Shown here: piece after piece, positions 34,346-43,908 of the stretch
How positions within the stretch are numbered: the first letter of the stretch is position 1
Layout: the number at the start of each line of letters is the position of its first letter
Assembly (NCBI GenBank): GCA_030761205.1
Contig: JAULJL010000005.1
Location: forward strand, 11,495,501-11,559,500
Reading direction: 5' to 3'
From: Fremontodendron californicum
Lineage: Eukaryota > Streptophyta > Magnoliopsida > Malvales > Malvaceae
DNA length: 64,000 bases
Notes under the pieces: model-generated
What the model saw: the letters and a program-made list of their open reading frames with translations, nothing else
Databases searched by the model: none
Told to the model about the DNA's origin: nothing
Position numbers and translations under genes: made by a program

Positions 34346-34589
34346 AGGGTTAAGGTGGAAGATTGTCTTATCATCAAGGTACTTCTCAGGGATGACAGGC
34401 TTGATAACATGCTCTTTGAGGTCAGCAACAATTTCATCGATTGTAATAGTCTCGTCATGCTGGGTGGAGATGAGGACAGTGTGAACACGAACTGGAACCA
34501 TGACACCATTATCATTGTAATACTCAACAGTAACCTGGGTTTTACCATCCGGCCTTAGCCAGGGGCAGGTGCCATTCTTCCTGCGTTGT
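34346..34589 (-). pseudogene. S-adenosylmethionine synthetase fragment (captured)
   Basis: About 80 codons from the middle of SAM synthetase. Reading on the minus strand: RKNGTCPWLRPDGKTQVTVE, then MVPVRVHTVLISTQHDETIT, EHVIKPVIPEKYLDDKTIF and HLNP, where it ends abruptly at 34346. The rest of the enzyme (phosphate-binding and C-terminal parts) is missing. No introns. Next comes the Ran 5' leader. Confidence 0.9.
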
Positions 34590-34741
34590 TAAATTGTGGT
34601 GTTATGCGAGGGGATATCTCACGTGCTCTTCCTTGTCGATGCCTCTCTCTGTTGCCATCTCGTGAAACCGATGGAAATTGAGTTTATCGAGGAAGATGGC
34701 GTTAAGCCTACGGGCAGGCTCTCGAGATCGAAGAATCTTCG
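34590..34741 (-). other. unidentified captured segment between GAPDH and SAM synthetase
   Basis: About 150 bp with moderate GC, unlike the AT-rich LTR around it. It follows the GAPDH piece without a gap. One minus-strand frame reads KILRSREPARRLNAIFLDKL and later HEMATERGIDKEEHV before a stop. I do not recognise it; it may be the leader plus first codons of another host transcript. Confidence 0.4.
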
Positions 34742-35266
34742 CTTGGCAGCTCCAGTGCTGCTGGGAATGATATTGAAGGAAGCAGCTCTACCACCTCTCC
34801 AGTCCTTCATTGATGGGCCATCAACAGTCTTTTGGGTAGCAATAATTGAATGGACAGTGGTCATAAGACCCTTAACAATGCCAAATTTGTCATGGATGAC
34901 CTTAGCCAGTGGAGCAAGGCAGTTGGTAGTGCAGCTTCTTTGCACCACCTTTCAAGTGAGCAGCAGCCTTGTCCTTGTCAGTGAAAACACCAGTAGACTC
35001 GACAACTTAATCAGCTCCAGCCTCTCCCCATGGGATTCCTCAGGGTTTCTGATGCCAAAAACTGTGACAGGCTTCTTCACCTTAAGCTCGTGGTGCTTCC
35101 ATTGACCGTGAACACTGTCGTACTTAAACATGTAGGTCATGTAATCAGTGGTGATGAAAGGATCGTTAACAGCAACGAGCTCAAAATCTTTGCTTTGAAG
35201 AGCAACTCTGGCAACCAAACGCCCGATCCTTCCAAATCCGTTGATTCCGATCTTGATCTTTCCCAT
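34742..35266 (-). pseudogene. cytosolic GAPDH (GapC) retrocopy, internally deleted
   Basis: Intronless copy of glycolytic glyceraldehyde-3-phosphate dehydrogenase. It starts MGKIKIGINGFGRIGRLVAR and keeps AVNDPFITTDYMTYMFKYDS. Then about ten codons are missing between HHELKVK and KPVTVFGIRNP, a frameshift follows, then STGVFTDKDKAAAHLKGGAK, then a gap of about 35 codons up to the catalytic-site motif SCTTNCLAPLAKVIHDKFG, which retains the catalytic Cys. It ends after FNIIPSSTGAAK. The C-terminal half of the catalytic domain is absent. The 5' leader (35267-35365) is CT-rich, as in plant GapC transcripts. Confidence 0.9.
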
Positions 35267-35374
35267 AATGTAAAAAGTTAAAATCAAAAAACAGAGCTGA
35301 TGAAGAGGATCGAGTTCAGAGAGATCTGATAATGAAGATGTAAGAGAGTGGAGATTGGGAGGAGAAAATGGTCC

Positions 35375-35382
35375 ATTTATAA
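35375..35382 (-). promoter_or_regulatory. TATA-like box upstream of captured GAPDH leader
   Basis: Minus-strand TTATAAAT in the context TTGGTTATAAATGGACC, about 110 bp before the GAPDH ATG and about 345 bp inside the LTR's 5' end. It may be the LTR's own promoter or come from the GapC gene. Confidence 0.45.
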
Positions 35383-35726
35383 CCAATTTTTAACCTAAAA
35401 ATATGTAATGTCCAAATTACCCCTCCTTTATTTTTTTCAAGTCCTTTTTTTTTTCAAATATTTTCAATTAAAAAAAAATTATTTTAAAAATCTAATAAAA
35501 CTCAAGATTAAACTTTTTTTTTTTACCTCGGGTTTAAATTGAATTTTAAAATTGATAATTTTACGGTCCAATTTTATTTGAACAATTAAAGCTAAAAAGG
35601 ATATATATAATTTAGAACATTTTAAAAATCTAAAATCGCGACCGTGACTTTTACAAAAATATTAAACCCGAGAGGAAAACAAATCGAAATTGATTTTAAA
35701 GGCCCGGACAAAATTAGGTGTCTACA

Positions 35727-36179
35727 AACCCAATGACAAAACTTTATGAATTGGGACAAATATTTTCATTCTTTAAAAAAAGGAACATATTGGCATTAAT
35801 CAAAAGGGGAAATAAAGACAGAATAAGGGTAGATCTCCTTCATAATGAATACTCAAACGAACTCAATTGATCTAATCCAGATTTCTCTTTCGATAAAGAA
35901 ATATCCATCAGTGTCCTTGACTCTTCTAAGAGCGTCAAACCACGAATCAGCCTCCCTGTTTTGCATGGTTCAAGCACATTGCATTTTGCTACTCGCTCAA
36001 AGTTTCTATCCTGCCTTGATCTTTTGCCCCATATAATTGCTTCAGACGGGTTATTTTCGGTTGCCCCAACTCTTGTTTATCCTTCATCTAGGCCACCCTT
36101 TAGGGTTTTCGACCTGGATCCTTCCTTTGATTCGAACCGCCAATTCAGGTTTTCAGTCCGAACCTCTCCCTTTTTTTTT
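35727..36179 (-). other. Ogre 3' UTR, proximal part
   Basis: Non-coding sequence between the end of the integrase and the solo-LTR insertion. The frames here are short and match nothing known to me. Starts with the AACCC target duplication. Confidence 0.6.
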
Positions 36180-37472
36180 ACGCATAATATTTTTTCACAG
36201 CATCAGCATTGATTAGGCTTGAAAAATCTGCGCCGTCCATTTCGGCTAAAATCATTGCCCCTCCTGAAAAAACTCTTTTCACCACGTACGGACCTTCTCA
36301 ATTCGGTGCCCATTTTCCCCTTGGATCTTGCTGATTAGGAAGGATCTTTTTCAAAACCAAATCACCTTCTCAAAACTCTCTTGGGCGAACCTTTTTATTG
36401 TGTGCCCTCATCATCTGTCTTTGGTATAATTGGTCATGACACAGTGCCGTCATCCTTTTTTCCTCAATCAATTAAGCTGCTCATAGCGGGCTCGAACCTA
36501 TTCCGCTTCTTTTAGCTCAACTTCCATCAAAATTCTCAAAGAGGGGATTTCAACCTCAATTGGCAAAACTGCTTCCATTCCATACACCAAGGAATACGGA
36601 GTAGCCCCCGTAGAAGTACGCACCGATGTTCTGTAAGCGTGCAGAGCAAACGGGAGTTTCTCGTGCCAATCTTTGTACTTATCAGTCATTTTAGCCACGA
36701 TTTTCTTTATATTCTTGTTAGCAGCCTCCACTGCCCCATTCATCTTGGGACGGTAAGGTGCTGAGTTGTGATGTCTAACTTTAAACTGGGTACAAATCTC
36801 TTTCATCATGGCGTTGTTTAGATTGAGAGCATTATCTGTAATGATTTTCTCTGGGAGACCGTATCGGCAGATCACTTCCTTCTTCAAGAACCTACACACC
36901 ACTGACTTGGTCACACTAGCGTAAGAAGCAACTTCAACCTACTTCGTGAAATAATCGATCACCACCAAAATGAAGCGATGCCCGTTCGAGGCCTTAGGGG
37001 TAATTGGCCCAATCATATCCATTCCCCACATAGAAAAAGGCCATGGCGTTGTCATGACATGCAAAGCTGTCGGAGGAGCATGCACCTTATCCGCGTATAT
37101 TTGGCACTTATGGCATTTTCGGACATACCTGATGTAATTCCTTTCCACTGTCATCCAATAATAACCTGCTCTCATAATCTGCTTAGCCATCATGTGGCCA
37201 TTTGCATGTGTTCCGCAAACCCCTTCATGAACTTCCTCGAGTATTCTTTTAGCTTCATTTGCTTCCACGCACTTTAGCAATGTATGATCTCTACTCCTTT
37301 TGTACAATATTTCTTTATCTAGAAAGAATCCCATCGTCAATCTTCTCAAAGTTCTTTTGTCATTTTCTGAGGCATGTTCTGGGTATTGCTGATGTTTTAC
37401 GTATTGCAGGATGTCATGGTACCATGGCCTCCCATCCGGCTCTTCTTCAACATGCGTACAGTGTGCGGGCAA
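36180..37472 (-). pseudogene. Ogre integrase
   Basis: On the minus strand: the H2C2 zinc module (HEGVCGTHANGHMMAKQI then CHKCQIYAD), the catalytic core with Asp in WGMDMIGPI and Asp in IITDNALNLN, and Glu in MNGAVEAANKNIKKI, then LPFALHAYRTSVRTSTGATP. A TAG stop at 36939-36941 replaces the Trp expected after DYFTK. Beyond 36498 the frame shifts, but the C-terminal domain is still readable (MRAHNKKVRPREF, GPYVVKRVFSGGAMI, DAVKKYYA) to about 36180. Note no chromodomain motif was seen, as usual for Tat. Confidence 0.9.
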
Positions 37473-38090
37473 CTATCGTATGCTCATTTTAATGGGCTGG
37501 ATGTCAGCGCTTGTATTTATCTTGAACATTGAGGCTAATGTAGCAAGAGCGTCGGCCATTTGATTTTCCTCTCGGGGTAGATAGTGGAATTCGATCTTTT
37601 CGAATTGTTGAACCAATTCAACTATGAACTTGTGGTAGAGAACCAACTTCGAGTCCCTTGTCTCCCATTCCCCTTTTAACTGACAAATGAATAAAGCAGA
37701 GTCTCCATATACCTCTAACTCGCTTATCTTCTTTGCAATAGCCGCTTGAAGTCCCATGACACAGGCCTCATACTCCGCCACATTGTTGGTGCATTTCAAA
37801 GTCAATCTTTTAGTGATTGGGCAGTAGGTTCCTTCTGGCGATATTAAAACTGCTCCAACACCATGCCCTAGAGCATTCGATGCACCATCGAAATACATCT
37901 TCCACACATCTTTCTTTGATTCCTCGTCTTCATCTTCTTGGAAAATAGCCATCAGGTCTTCATCAGGGAAATCAAACTTTACTGGCTCATAATTTTCGGT
38001 GGCTTTATCCGCCAGGAATTCAGCTACTGCACTTTTTTTTACAGCTTTCTGCGAGACATAGGTGATGTCATATTCAGAAAGCAGAACTTT
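37473..38090 (-). pseudogene. Ogre second (archaeal-type) RNase H
   Basis: Follows the RT/RNase H frame. Tether segment SEYDITYVSQKAVKKSAVAE, then the RNase H core: MYFDGASNALGHGVGAVLIS, NNVAEYEACVMGLQAAIAK, LEVYGDSALFICQLKGEW and LPREENQMADALATLAS. The conserved Asp, Glu, Asp and Asp are all present. A second RNase H after the usual one is the diagnostic feature of the Tat/Ogre clade. A TGA stop at 38091-38093, where Trp is expected, separates it from the upstream frame. Confidence 0.92.
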
Positions 38091-39639
38091 TCATCTTGCC
38101 AATCTTCCTGATAACGAGGGTTTCTCAAAGATGTATTTAATGGGGTCCAATTTAGCAACAAGCAACGTGGTATGGTATAACATATATTGTCGGAGCCTAT
38201 AAGCAGCCCAAGCCAACGCGCAACATATCTTTTCTACTGTCGAGTACTTGGCCTCGTAATCTGTAAACTTTTTGCTCAGGTAGTAAATGGCATGTTCTTT
38301 CTTGCTTGTCTCATCTTGCTGTCCCAAAACACACCCCATGGATTTCTCATGTACTACCAAATACAAAATGAGCGGTCTTCCTGGTGTTGGTGGTACCAGT
38401 ACCGGTGGGTTGGTAAGATATTCTTTCACTTTGTCGAATGCTTCATGGCAATCCTCATCCCATTCACCCGGATCGCGTTTTTTGAGGAGTCTGAAAATTG
38501 GATCACACTTAGCGGTGAGCTGAGAAATGAAACGGGCAATGTAATTCAATCTTTCCAGGAATCCTCGCACTTCTTTCTGTGTCCGAGGCGGATATAAATT
38601 CCGGATAGCACGTATCTGGTCGGGATCTACTTCAATTCCTTTCTCATTAACAATGAAACCCAGAAGTTTGCCGGATGTTACACCAAAAGTGCACTTGGCC
38701 GGGTTGAGCTTAAGTTGGAACTTCCTTAATCGTCCGAACAACTTTCTCAAATTAACCACATGATCTTCATATTCACGTGACTTTTCAATCATGTCATCGA
38801 CATAAACTTCTACCTCTTTGTGCATTATGTCATGAAAAAGGGTCACCATTGCTCTTTTATAAGTTGCGTCGGCGTTTTTTAACCCAAACGGCATAACCTT
38901 GTAACAAAATGTTCCCTACATCGTCATGAAAGTGGTCCTCTCCATATCTTCGGGTGCCATCTTGATTTGGTTGTATCCCGAAAAACCTTCCATAAATGAG
39001 AACAGTGAGTGTTTGGCAGTATTATCAACCAAGGTATCGATATGGGGTAGCGGGAAGCTATCTTTTGGACTAGCTCTGTTTAGGTCCTGGTAATCAACGC
39101 ACATTCGTACTTTCCCATCTTTCTTCGGGACTGGGACTACGTTTGCTACCCATTTAGGATACTTAGCGACTTCTAAAAATCCGGCGTCGAACTGCTTTTT
39201 TACTTCTTTCTTGACTTTTAGCAACATTTCAGGCTTCATTCTTCTCAACTTCTGTTTCACAGGTTTACATTCTGGTTTTAAAGGCAAACGATGCACCACA
39301 ATATCTGTATCGAGTCCCGACATGTCTTGATAGGACCATGCAAACACATCCGCATACTCATGGAGCAATTCTACCAACTCTTGCTTCTTTGTCACTGGTA
39401 GTGAAGTGCCGATTTTTACCTCTTTCTTATTATCCTCATCTCCTAGATTAACAACTTCTGTTGTCTCCTGATGAGGCATAATTTGCTTTTCTTCTGATTC
39501 TATCAATCTCAATAGATCGGGTGGTAAGTCGTAGTTCTCTGCAGTCTCTTCATCGTCAATTTCACCAATATCAATACATTTCTCAAAATTGATTTCCGAA
39601 TTACTGATAAGATTGTTATCGCATTCATTATTAGGAGAC
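38091..39639 (-). pseudogene. Ogre reverse transcriptase and first RNase H
   Basis: The frame starts after the predicted intron (SPNNECDNN near 39638) and runs through LRLIESEEKQ. RT motifs: WVANVVPVPKKDGKVRMCVD, LPHIDTLVDNTA, MEGFSGYNQIKMAPED, VMPFGLKNADATYKRAM and the active site YVDDMI. The first RNase H shows HAIYYLSKKFTDYEAKYS. A TAG stop at 38916-38918, in place of Trp before GTFCYK, splits the RT, and the frame ends with TGA at 38091. Confidence 0.93.
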
Positions 39640-39847
39640 CTGGAAAGGTGTAAGCAAAATAGTATAGATGGTTGTATAGGAAGACAAAATGGAAGGATGG
39701 ACTATATAAGAAATGACAAATGAATGGAGACATAATGCATCATAATTGTCATTTATTTGAATGATAAGTTCATAAAAGGAGCCCGTGCACAAAAGAAAAT
39801 CTCATAACACTCTTGGGCAGAAGTGTTTGAGAACTTAATTTGTTAAC
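39640..39847 (-). other. predicted 208-nt intron between protease/G-patch and RT
   Basis: On the minus strand a donor CTG|GTTAAC at 39847 follows the coding end ...LPAVFRSLSG, and a polypyrimidine-rich acceptor CACCTTTCCAG ends at 39640, directly before the RT reading frame. The stretch between is AT-rich and full of stops. Ogre elements are known to splice an intron at this place. Confidence 0.65.
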
Positions 39848-40390
39848 CAGAAAGAGACCTAAATACAGCAGGTAAATCTACAGCACGCCAATTCTTAAAC
39901 TAAATCCCGGAGGACATAGGTAGATGGTGATTTCTTCAGCTTTGTTTCCCTCTTCTCCTTCTTGTTCCTTCATTTGGATGCAAAAACCCGCAAACATTCC
40001 CTCCAAAATCACGGCAGGTTTGGTCCCAACTAGTGAATCAGGAAAAATAAAACCCGCTGACCGAAATGTCTCATAGAGATGGGGGATGTACATCCTCGGG
40101 GTCTCTATCTCGTATCCCCTGAGCCTTGCGAGCCTCTGCTCTTTCCTTTCTCTTATCAGTCTCTCCCTGGTTGGCTTGTATCGCAACCCGAACTTGTCTT
40201 CCTTTCCGATTACACTTATGCTCTTCCGAATTCCTTGTAGGTTCTTACCTAAACCTGTCCCGGCTCGACAACCCTTTCCTACGACCTGAGCAAGGCCGCT
40301 TTGAGTCATAGAGGACAGCTGAGGTATAGGCATCTTAGAACCTTCGCTTACAAATGCAGCGTTCATAAACTCTAAAGTTCGAAAAGGCAT
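39848..40390 (-). pseudogene. Ogre G-patch domain segment
   Basis: A 170-codon frame starting MPFRTLEFMNAAFVSEGSK. It contains GKGCRAGTGLGKNLQGIRKS, a G-patch motif, then a basic stretch RLIRERKEQRLARLRGYE. G-patch domains after the protease are known in Gypsy/Tat-type polyproteins. A frameshift near 39890 precedes the predicted splice donor. Confidence 0.8.
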
Positions 40391-40395
40391 TCTCC

Positions 40396-40860
40396 CGTTT
40401 ATTCAGTAGCTTCTATGTAGGGAATATTCGAGGGCTTGCATACAAGGAGATCTTCTTCTCCGTCGACGATTATCAATTGCTCTTCGACCCTAAACTTCAC
40501 CTTCTGATGCAAAGTGGATGGAATAGCACCAGCCATGTGGATCCACGGTCTTCCCAACAAGACATTGTATGAAAGAACGATATCCATGACTTGGAAGACA
40601 ATGTCGAATGTGCATGGACCAATTTGTATTGGCAACTCGATTTACCCCGCCACTTGTCTACGGGTTCCATCAAATGCTCGCACTACCATATGACTGTTCT
40701 TCATGTGGGATCCATCGACAGGCAGTTTGGCCCATGTAGTCATTGGCATGACGTTTAACGCAGAGCCGTTATCAATGAGGACTTTGGTAATGATATGGCC
40801 CTTGCAGCGTGCAGTGATGTGAAGGGCTTTGGTGCTACCCGTCCCCTCAAGCATGATCTC
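40396..40860 (-). pseudogene. Ogre aspartic protease
   Basis: The end of the gag frame carries TKVLIDNGSALNVMPMTTW, where DNGSA stands for the retropepsin active site D(T/S)GA. After a stop at 40642 (Glu expected in RRQVAG-IELP) the frame goes on with PIQIGPCTFDIVFQVMD and LLGRPWIHMAGAIPSTLHQK, the usual ILGRPWIH flap-side motif. Ends before the G-patch frame. Confidence 0.88.
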
Positions 40861-43527
40861 ATCGTCACTAAAAGCTATGAAGTTGTTAATGGCCACATTC
40901 CCCACTACCTGGTCAAACTTCTCTACAGACACATCATGAGGCACGTATGCCTCATTCAGCACTTTCAAGAGCGCCCTTCGATGGGTCTCCGAGTTCATCA
41001 ATATTTCCAGGATGGATATGCGAGCTGGTGAGCATTTTAATTGTTCAACAATGTTGTACTCGCTGTGCTTGATAAATTTGAGAAATTCACAAGCTTCTTC
41101 CTTTGTCACAGGCTTGCTCGTTTTTTGCTCAACAGCTTTTTCTGAGACGGTCTCCTCTTCATCAGCCTTAGCTTTCCCTTTTTTGACATTTTCTGGTGCT
41201 TCCGTTGTATAGCATCTCCCACTCCTAGTGAAACCCCCAACACCAGTTATGTCTACAGCAGCCGCAGAGGCGTTGGAAATTGGTGTAACATTAACAGGTT
41301 CTGGTGATGCAAATTTGCATTCGTACCTCCAAGGTACAGCCTTATCGTTCTTGTAGGGGAACGGGTTCAACACTTCGATAATCACCATCGGCCTTAGCAC
41401 CCTTGGTGTTTCCCTTACCGGCGAGTTCTGGCTTTCCCCACAGTAGATAACCAATGGTTTCGGCTTAACCCATCTTTTAGGGGCCTTTGAGGTTTCTTCG
41501 ATTACCACATCCACAGATTCTTCTTCCCATTCAGTGGAGAATTCCGCTACGCCGATATCCATTAATTCTTGAATTTTGGTTCGAAAGTCGGAGCATTGGT
41601 TAACAGTGTGTCCCACCAAACCTCCGTGATATCTGCAGAAGCGTTCAAAATTTGGTTCCGACCCCGAGGATTTCTGCCCCATGTTGACTGGTTTAAACAG
41701 TCCGGCCTCAATCATGGCATCCAATACTTTTCCCATGTGAGTCCAGACATCCTCAATCCTGGATATTACCCGACAGCCTTTTTCCTCCGTTATTGCGTTT
41801 GCTCCTGTTTTCTCATGGTCGGGTAACGGATTTACAGTAACGTTAGGCTCCCCCTTGGTTGTGAAACTCAAGACACTGGCCCTGATTAGGTGTTGCACTC
41901 TGTGTTTAAGCGCAGTGCAATTCTCCGTGGAGTGACCCGGGTTGCCTCCATGGTAATCGCAATTCACGTCCGGGTTGTACCATCTTGGGTATGGGGGTTT
42001 CATGGGTTCGAAGAACATGGGTGCCAACAGATGGTTTTGAACTAACTTGGGAAATAGATGGGCGTATGTCATGGGAATCGAGTCAAACTGGGGTCTTTGT
42101 TGGATTGGCTGAGGTGCTCTCTGGTTAGTGCTCACATTGTATACTAGACTGGTCGAGTTGGGAGCAGGTACAGATGCTGTGTACACAGGTGCTGGCATGG
42201 GTGATGGCGTGTACACCGATGCTGGTGGACGATAACTCATTGAATATTGGGGTTGTGTAGGAGGGTAGGAGTATGGGTTAGGGGGTAACTATAGGGTCTG
42301 TGTGTTGGATAATGGGTATAGCTTTGTGGTGGTCGGTTTTAATATGAAGCCGCTTGCACTTCTCCTTCTTTTTTTTTCGTTGCCCCCACCTTCTTACTGT
42401 TGGCGATTTCGTTTCCCTCGATCTTGCCGCTTTTTATGGCTCTTTCTATCATTTTGCCAGAAATGACCATATCGGCAAAGTTCTTGGTAGCACTGCCGAC
42501 CAACCTGTCGTAATATAGTCCTCGTAGCGTATTGATAAACAACACGGTGGTCTCTTTTTTGTCAGAGGTGGTTGCACTTGAGCAGCCAGGTCCCTCCATT
42601 TTTGGGCATACTCCTTAAATCCTTCTCCGACCTTTTTCTCCATGTTTTGGAGGGATAGCCTATCCGGCTCCATGTCAGCCATATGCTTGTACTGGGCCAA
42701 AAAGGCTCTCGCCAAATCTATCCAAGTATGAATGCGACTGCGATCTAGTTGGTTATACCATCTTGCGGCTGATCCTTGCAGACTGTCTTGGAAACAGTGA
42801 ATTAATAATTTGTCATTATGAGTGTGCCCGGCCATTTTGCGACAGAACATGGTGATGTGAAATGAAGGGAATTTGGTCCCATCATACTTTTCAAATTTCG
42901 GGACTTTGAATTTTGGCAGTATTACCAAATCCGAAACTAAGCTCAGTTCACTGGCATCGACTTTTCCGAAGATGTCCATCCCTTCTATTGCTTTGAGTCT
43001 CTATTCTAACATGTCATACTTATGCTTTTTCCCGACATCCTCTATTTGTTCCGTCACGCTTCTTCTAAACTTTTCTTGTTCTAAGTGTCATCCAAGTTCG
43101 GGACATGAACTGGGTTTGAAGGATGGGTCCCTGGGTTAGGCGCGAACTGTCCTTGGGCTTGTTGACCTGTGGGACTTGGCGTGCTAATGTATACATAAGG
43201 TTGTTCTCCCACTGGAGGTTCCCCTTGTGGGTGCCCATCTTATGTCACTTGGGCGTGAGTCGGGGTAAAACCAGATGGGTATAGAGGATCATCGTTATTA
43301 CTTTCTCGGGGTCGGGGTTCTCCCCTCATCATTGAGCTTTCATCTGGCCCCTTTTCTCTCGTCATACTCATCATCATTTCCATCATCTTGGCCATTTGTT
43401 CTCGTGACTCTTCCTGGGACCTTGCTATCTGTTCCCGTAGTTCCTGTTGAGATCGGCCCAGCTGTTCTTGCAATTCTTTCTGTGCCCTTTCCATTCTCTC
43501 AATTCTTGTTGCTTGCTCGTTGTCCAT
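40861..43527 (-). pseudogene. Ogre gag
   Basis: Starts with a coiled-coil-prone stretch (MDNEQATRIERMERAQKELQ, Q/E/R-rich repeats, 43527-43240). The retrotransposon gag domain follows in 42979-42449: FPSFHITMFCRKMAGH, LQGSAARWYNQL, IDLARAFLAQYKHMADM and EYAQKWRDLAAQVQPP. Two atypical zinc-knuckle-like modules come later: CDYHGGNPGHSTENC (near 41935) and CRYHGGLVGHTVNQC (near 41615). Frameshifts near 43240, 42980, 42500 and 42300 break it into four frames. The last one runs on into the protease. Confidence 0.9.
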
Positions 43528-43908
43528 GGTCTTTGCGTATGCTCGTGTATTATAGGAGTGTGGAGCACTTTTGTCCGGATACTTTAGTCGGCGTTCAATT
43601 TTTATACCTTAGTTCAAATACCCCGGGTCAGAACCTCATGACATATTGTTTCTTTATTCCTTATTGAATGTATGAATGAATGGATGGATGAATGAATGAA
43701 CGAGCAAATAAATGAAAAAAATGCATACGAGGTATAGATACTCAAAGATAAATTTCAGGAAGTTGATTTTTCATTGATCCCACATATTGTTTTCATCACA
43801 TCAACATAACTTCTTAGAATCGTGTCCATAAAAACAGCTAATTTGCTTATACTGATTTCTGGCTTCGTTTAAAAAATTAAGCAACTGCTGTCCGTATTCT
43901 CCGGTTGG
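43528..43908 (-). other. Ogre ORF1-gag spacer
   Basis: Non-coding stretch between ORF1 and gag, with a short GAATGAAT tandem run near 43671-43705. Nothing else seen. Confidence 0.6.

Larger units (their letters stand above)
30113..35726 (-). mobile_element. 5.6-kb LTR-like insertion (solo LTR) carrying captured host gene pieces
   Basis: Plus-strand ends TGTCGCAACC and GGTGTCTACA give the TG...CA termini of an LTR. A perfect 5-bp duplication AACCC flanks it (30108-30112 and 35727-35731). No second copy of either end occurs inside, so I read it as a solo LTR. Its first 370 bp share blocks with the Ogre LTR (GAGTCGCCACCAATCTTTTT, CACCTATTAAAACCGGTTTT, GAAGGATTAGCACCCC), so it belongs to a related Tat/Ogre family. 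It is inserted in the 3' UTR of the 24.7 kb element and is therefore younger than that insertion. It carries GAPDH, SAM synthetase, Ran, importin alpha and DUF547 pieces on the minus strand. Confidence 0.82.

Noticed and set aside
32977..35281. Plus-strand frames opposite the captured genes (for example 33501-34223, 240 codons)
   Set aside because: They are shadows of the minus-strand Ran, SAM synthetase and GAPDH frames; the latter show clear family motifs.
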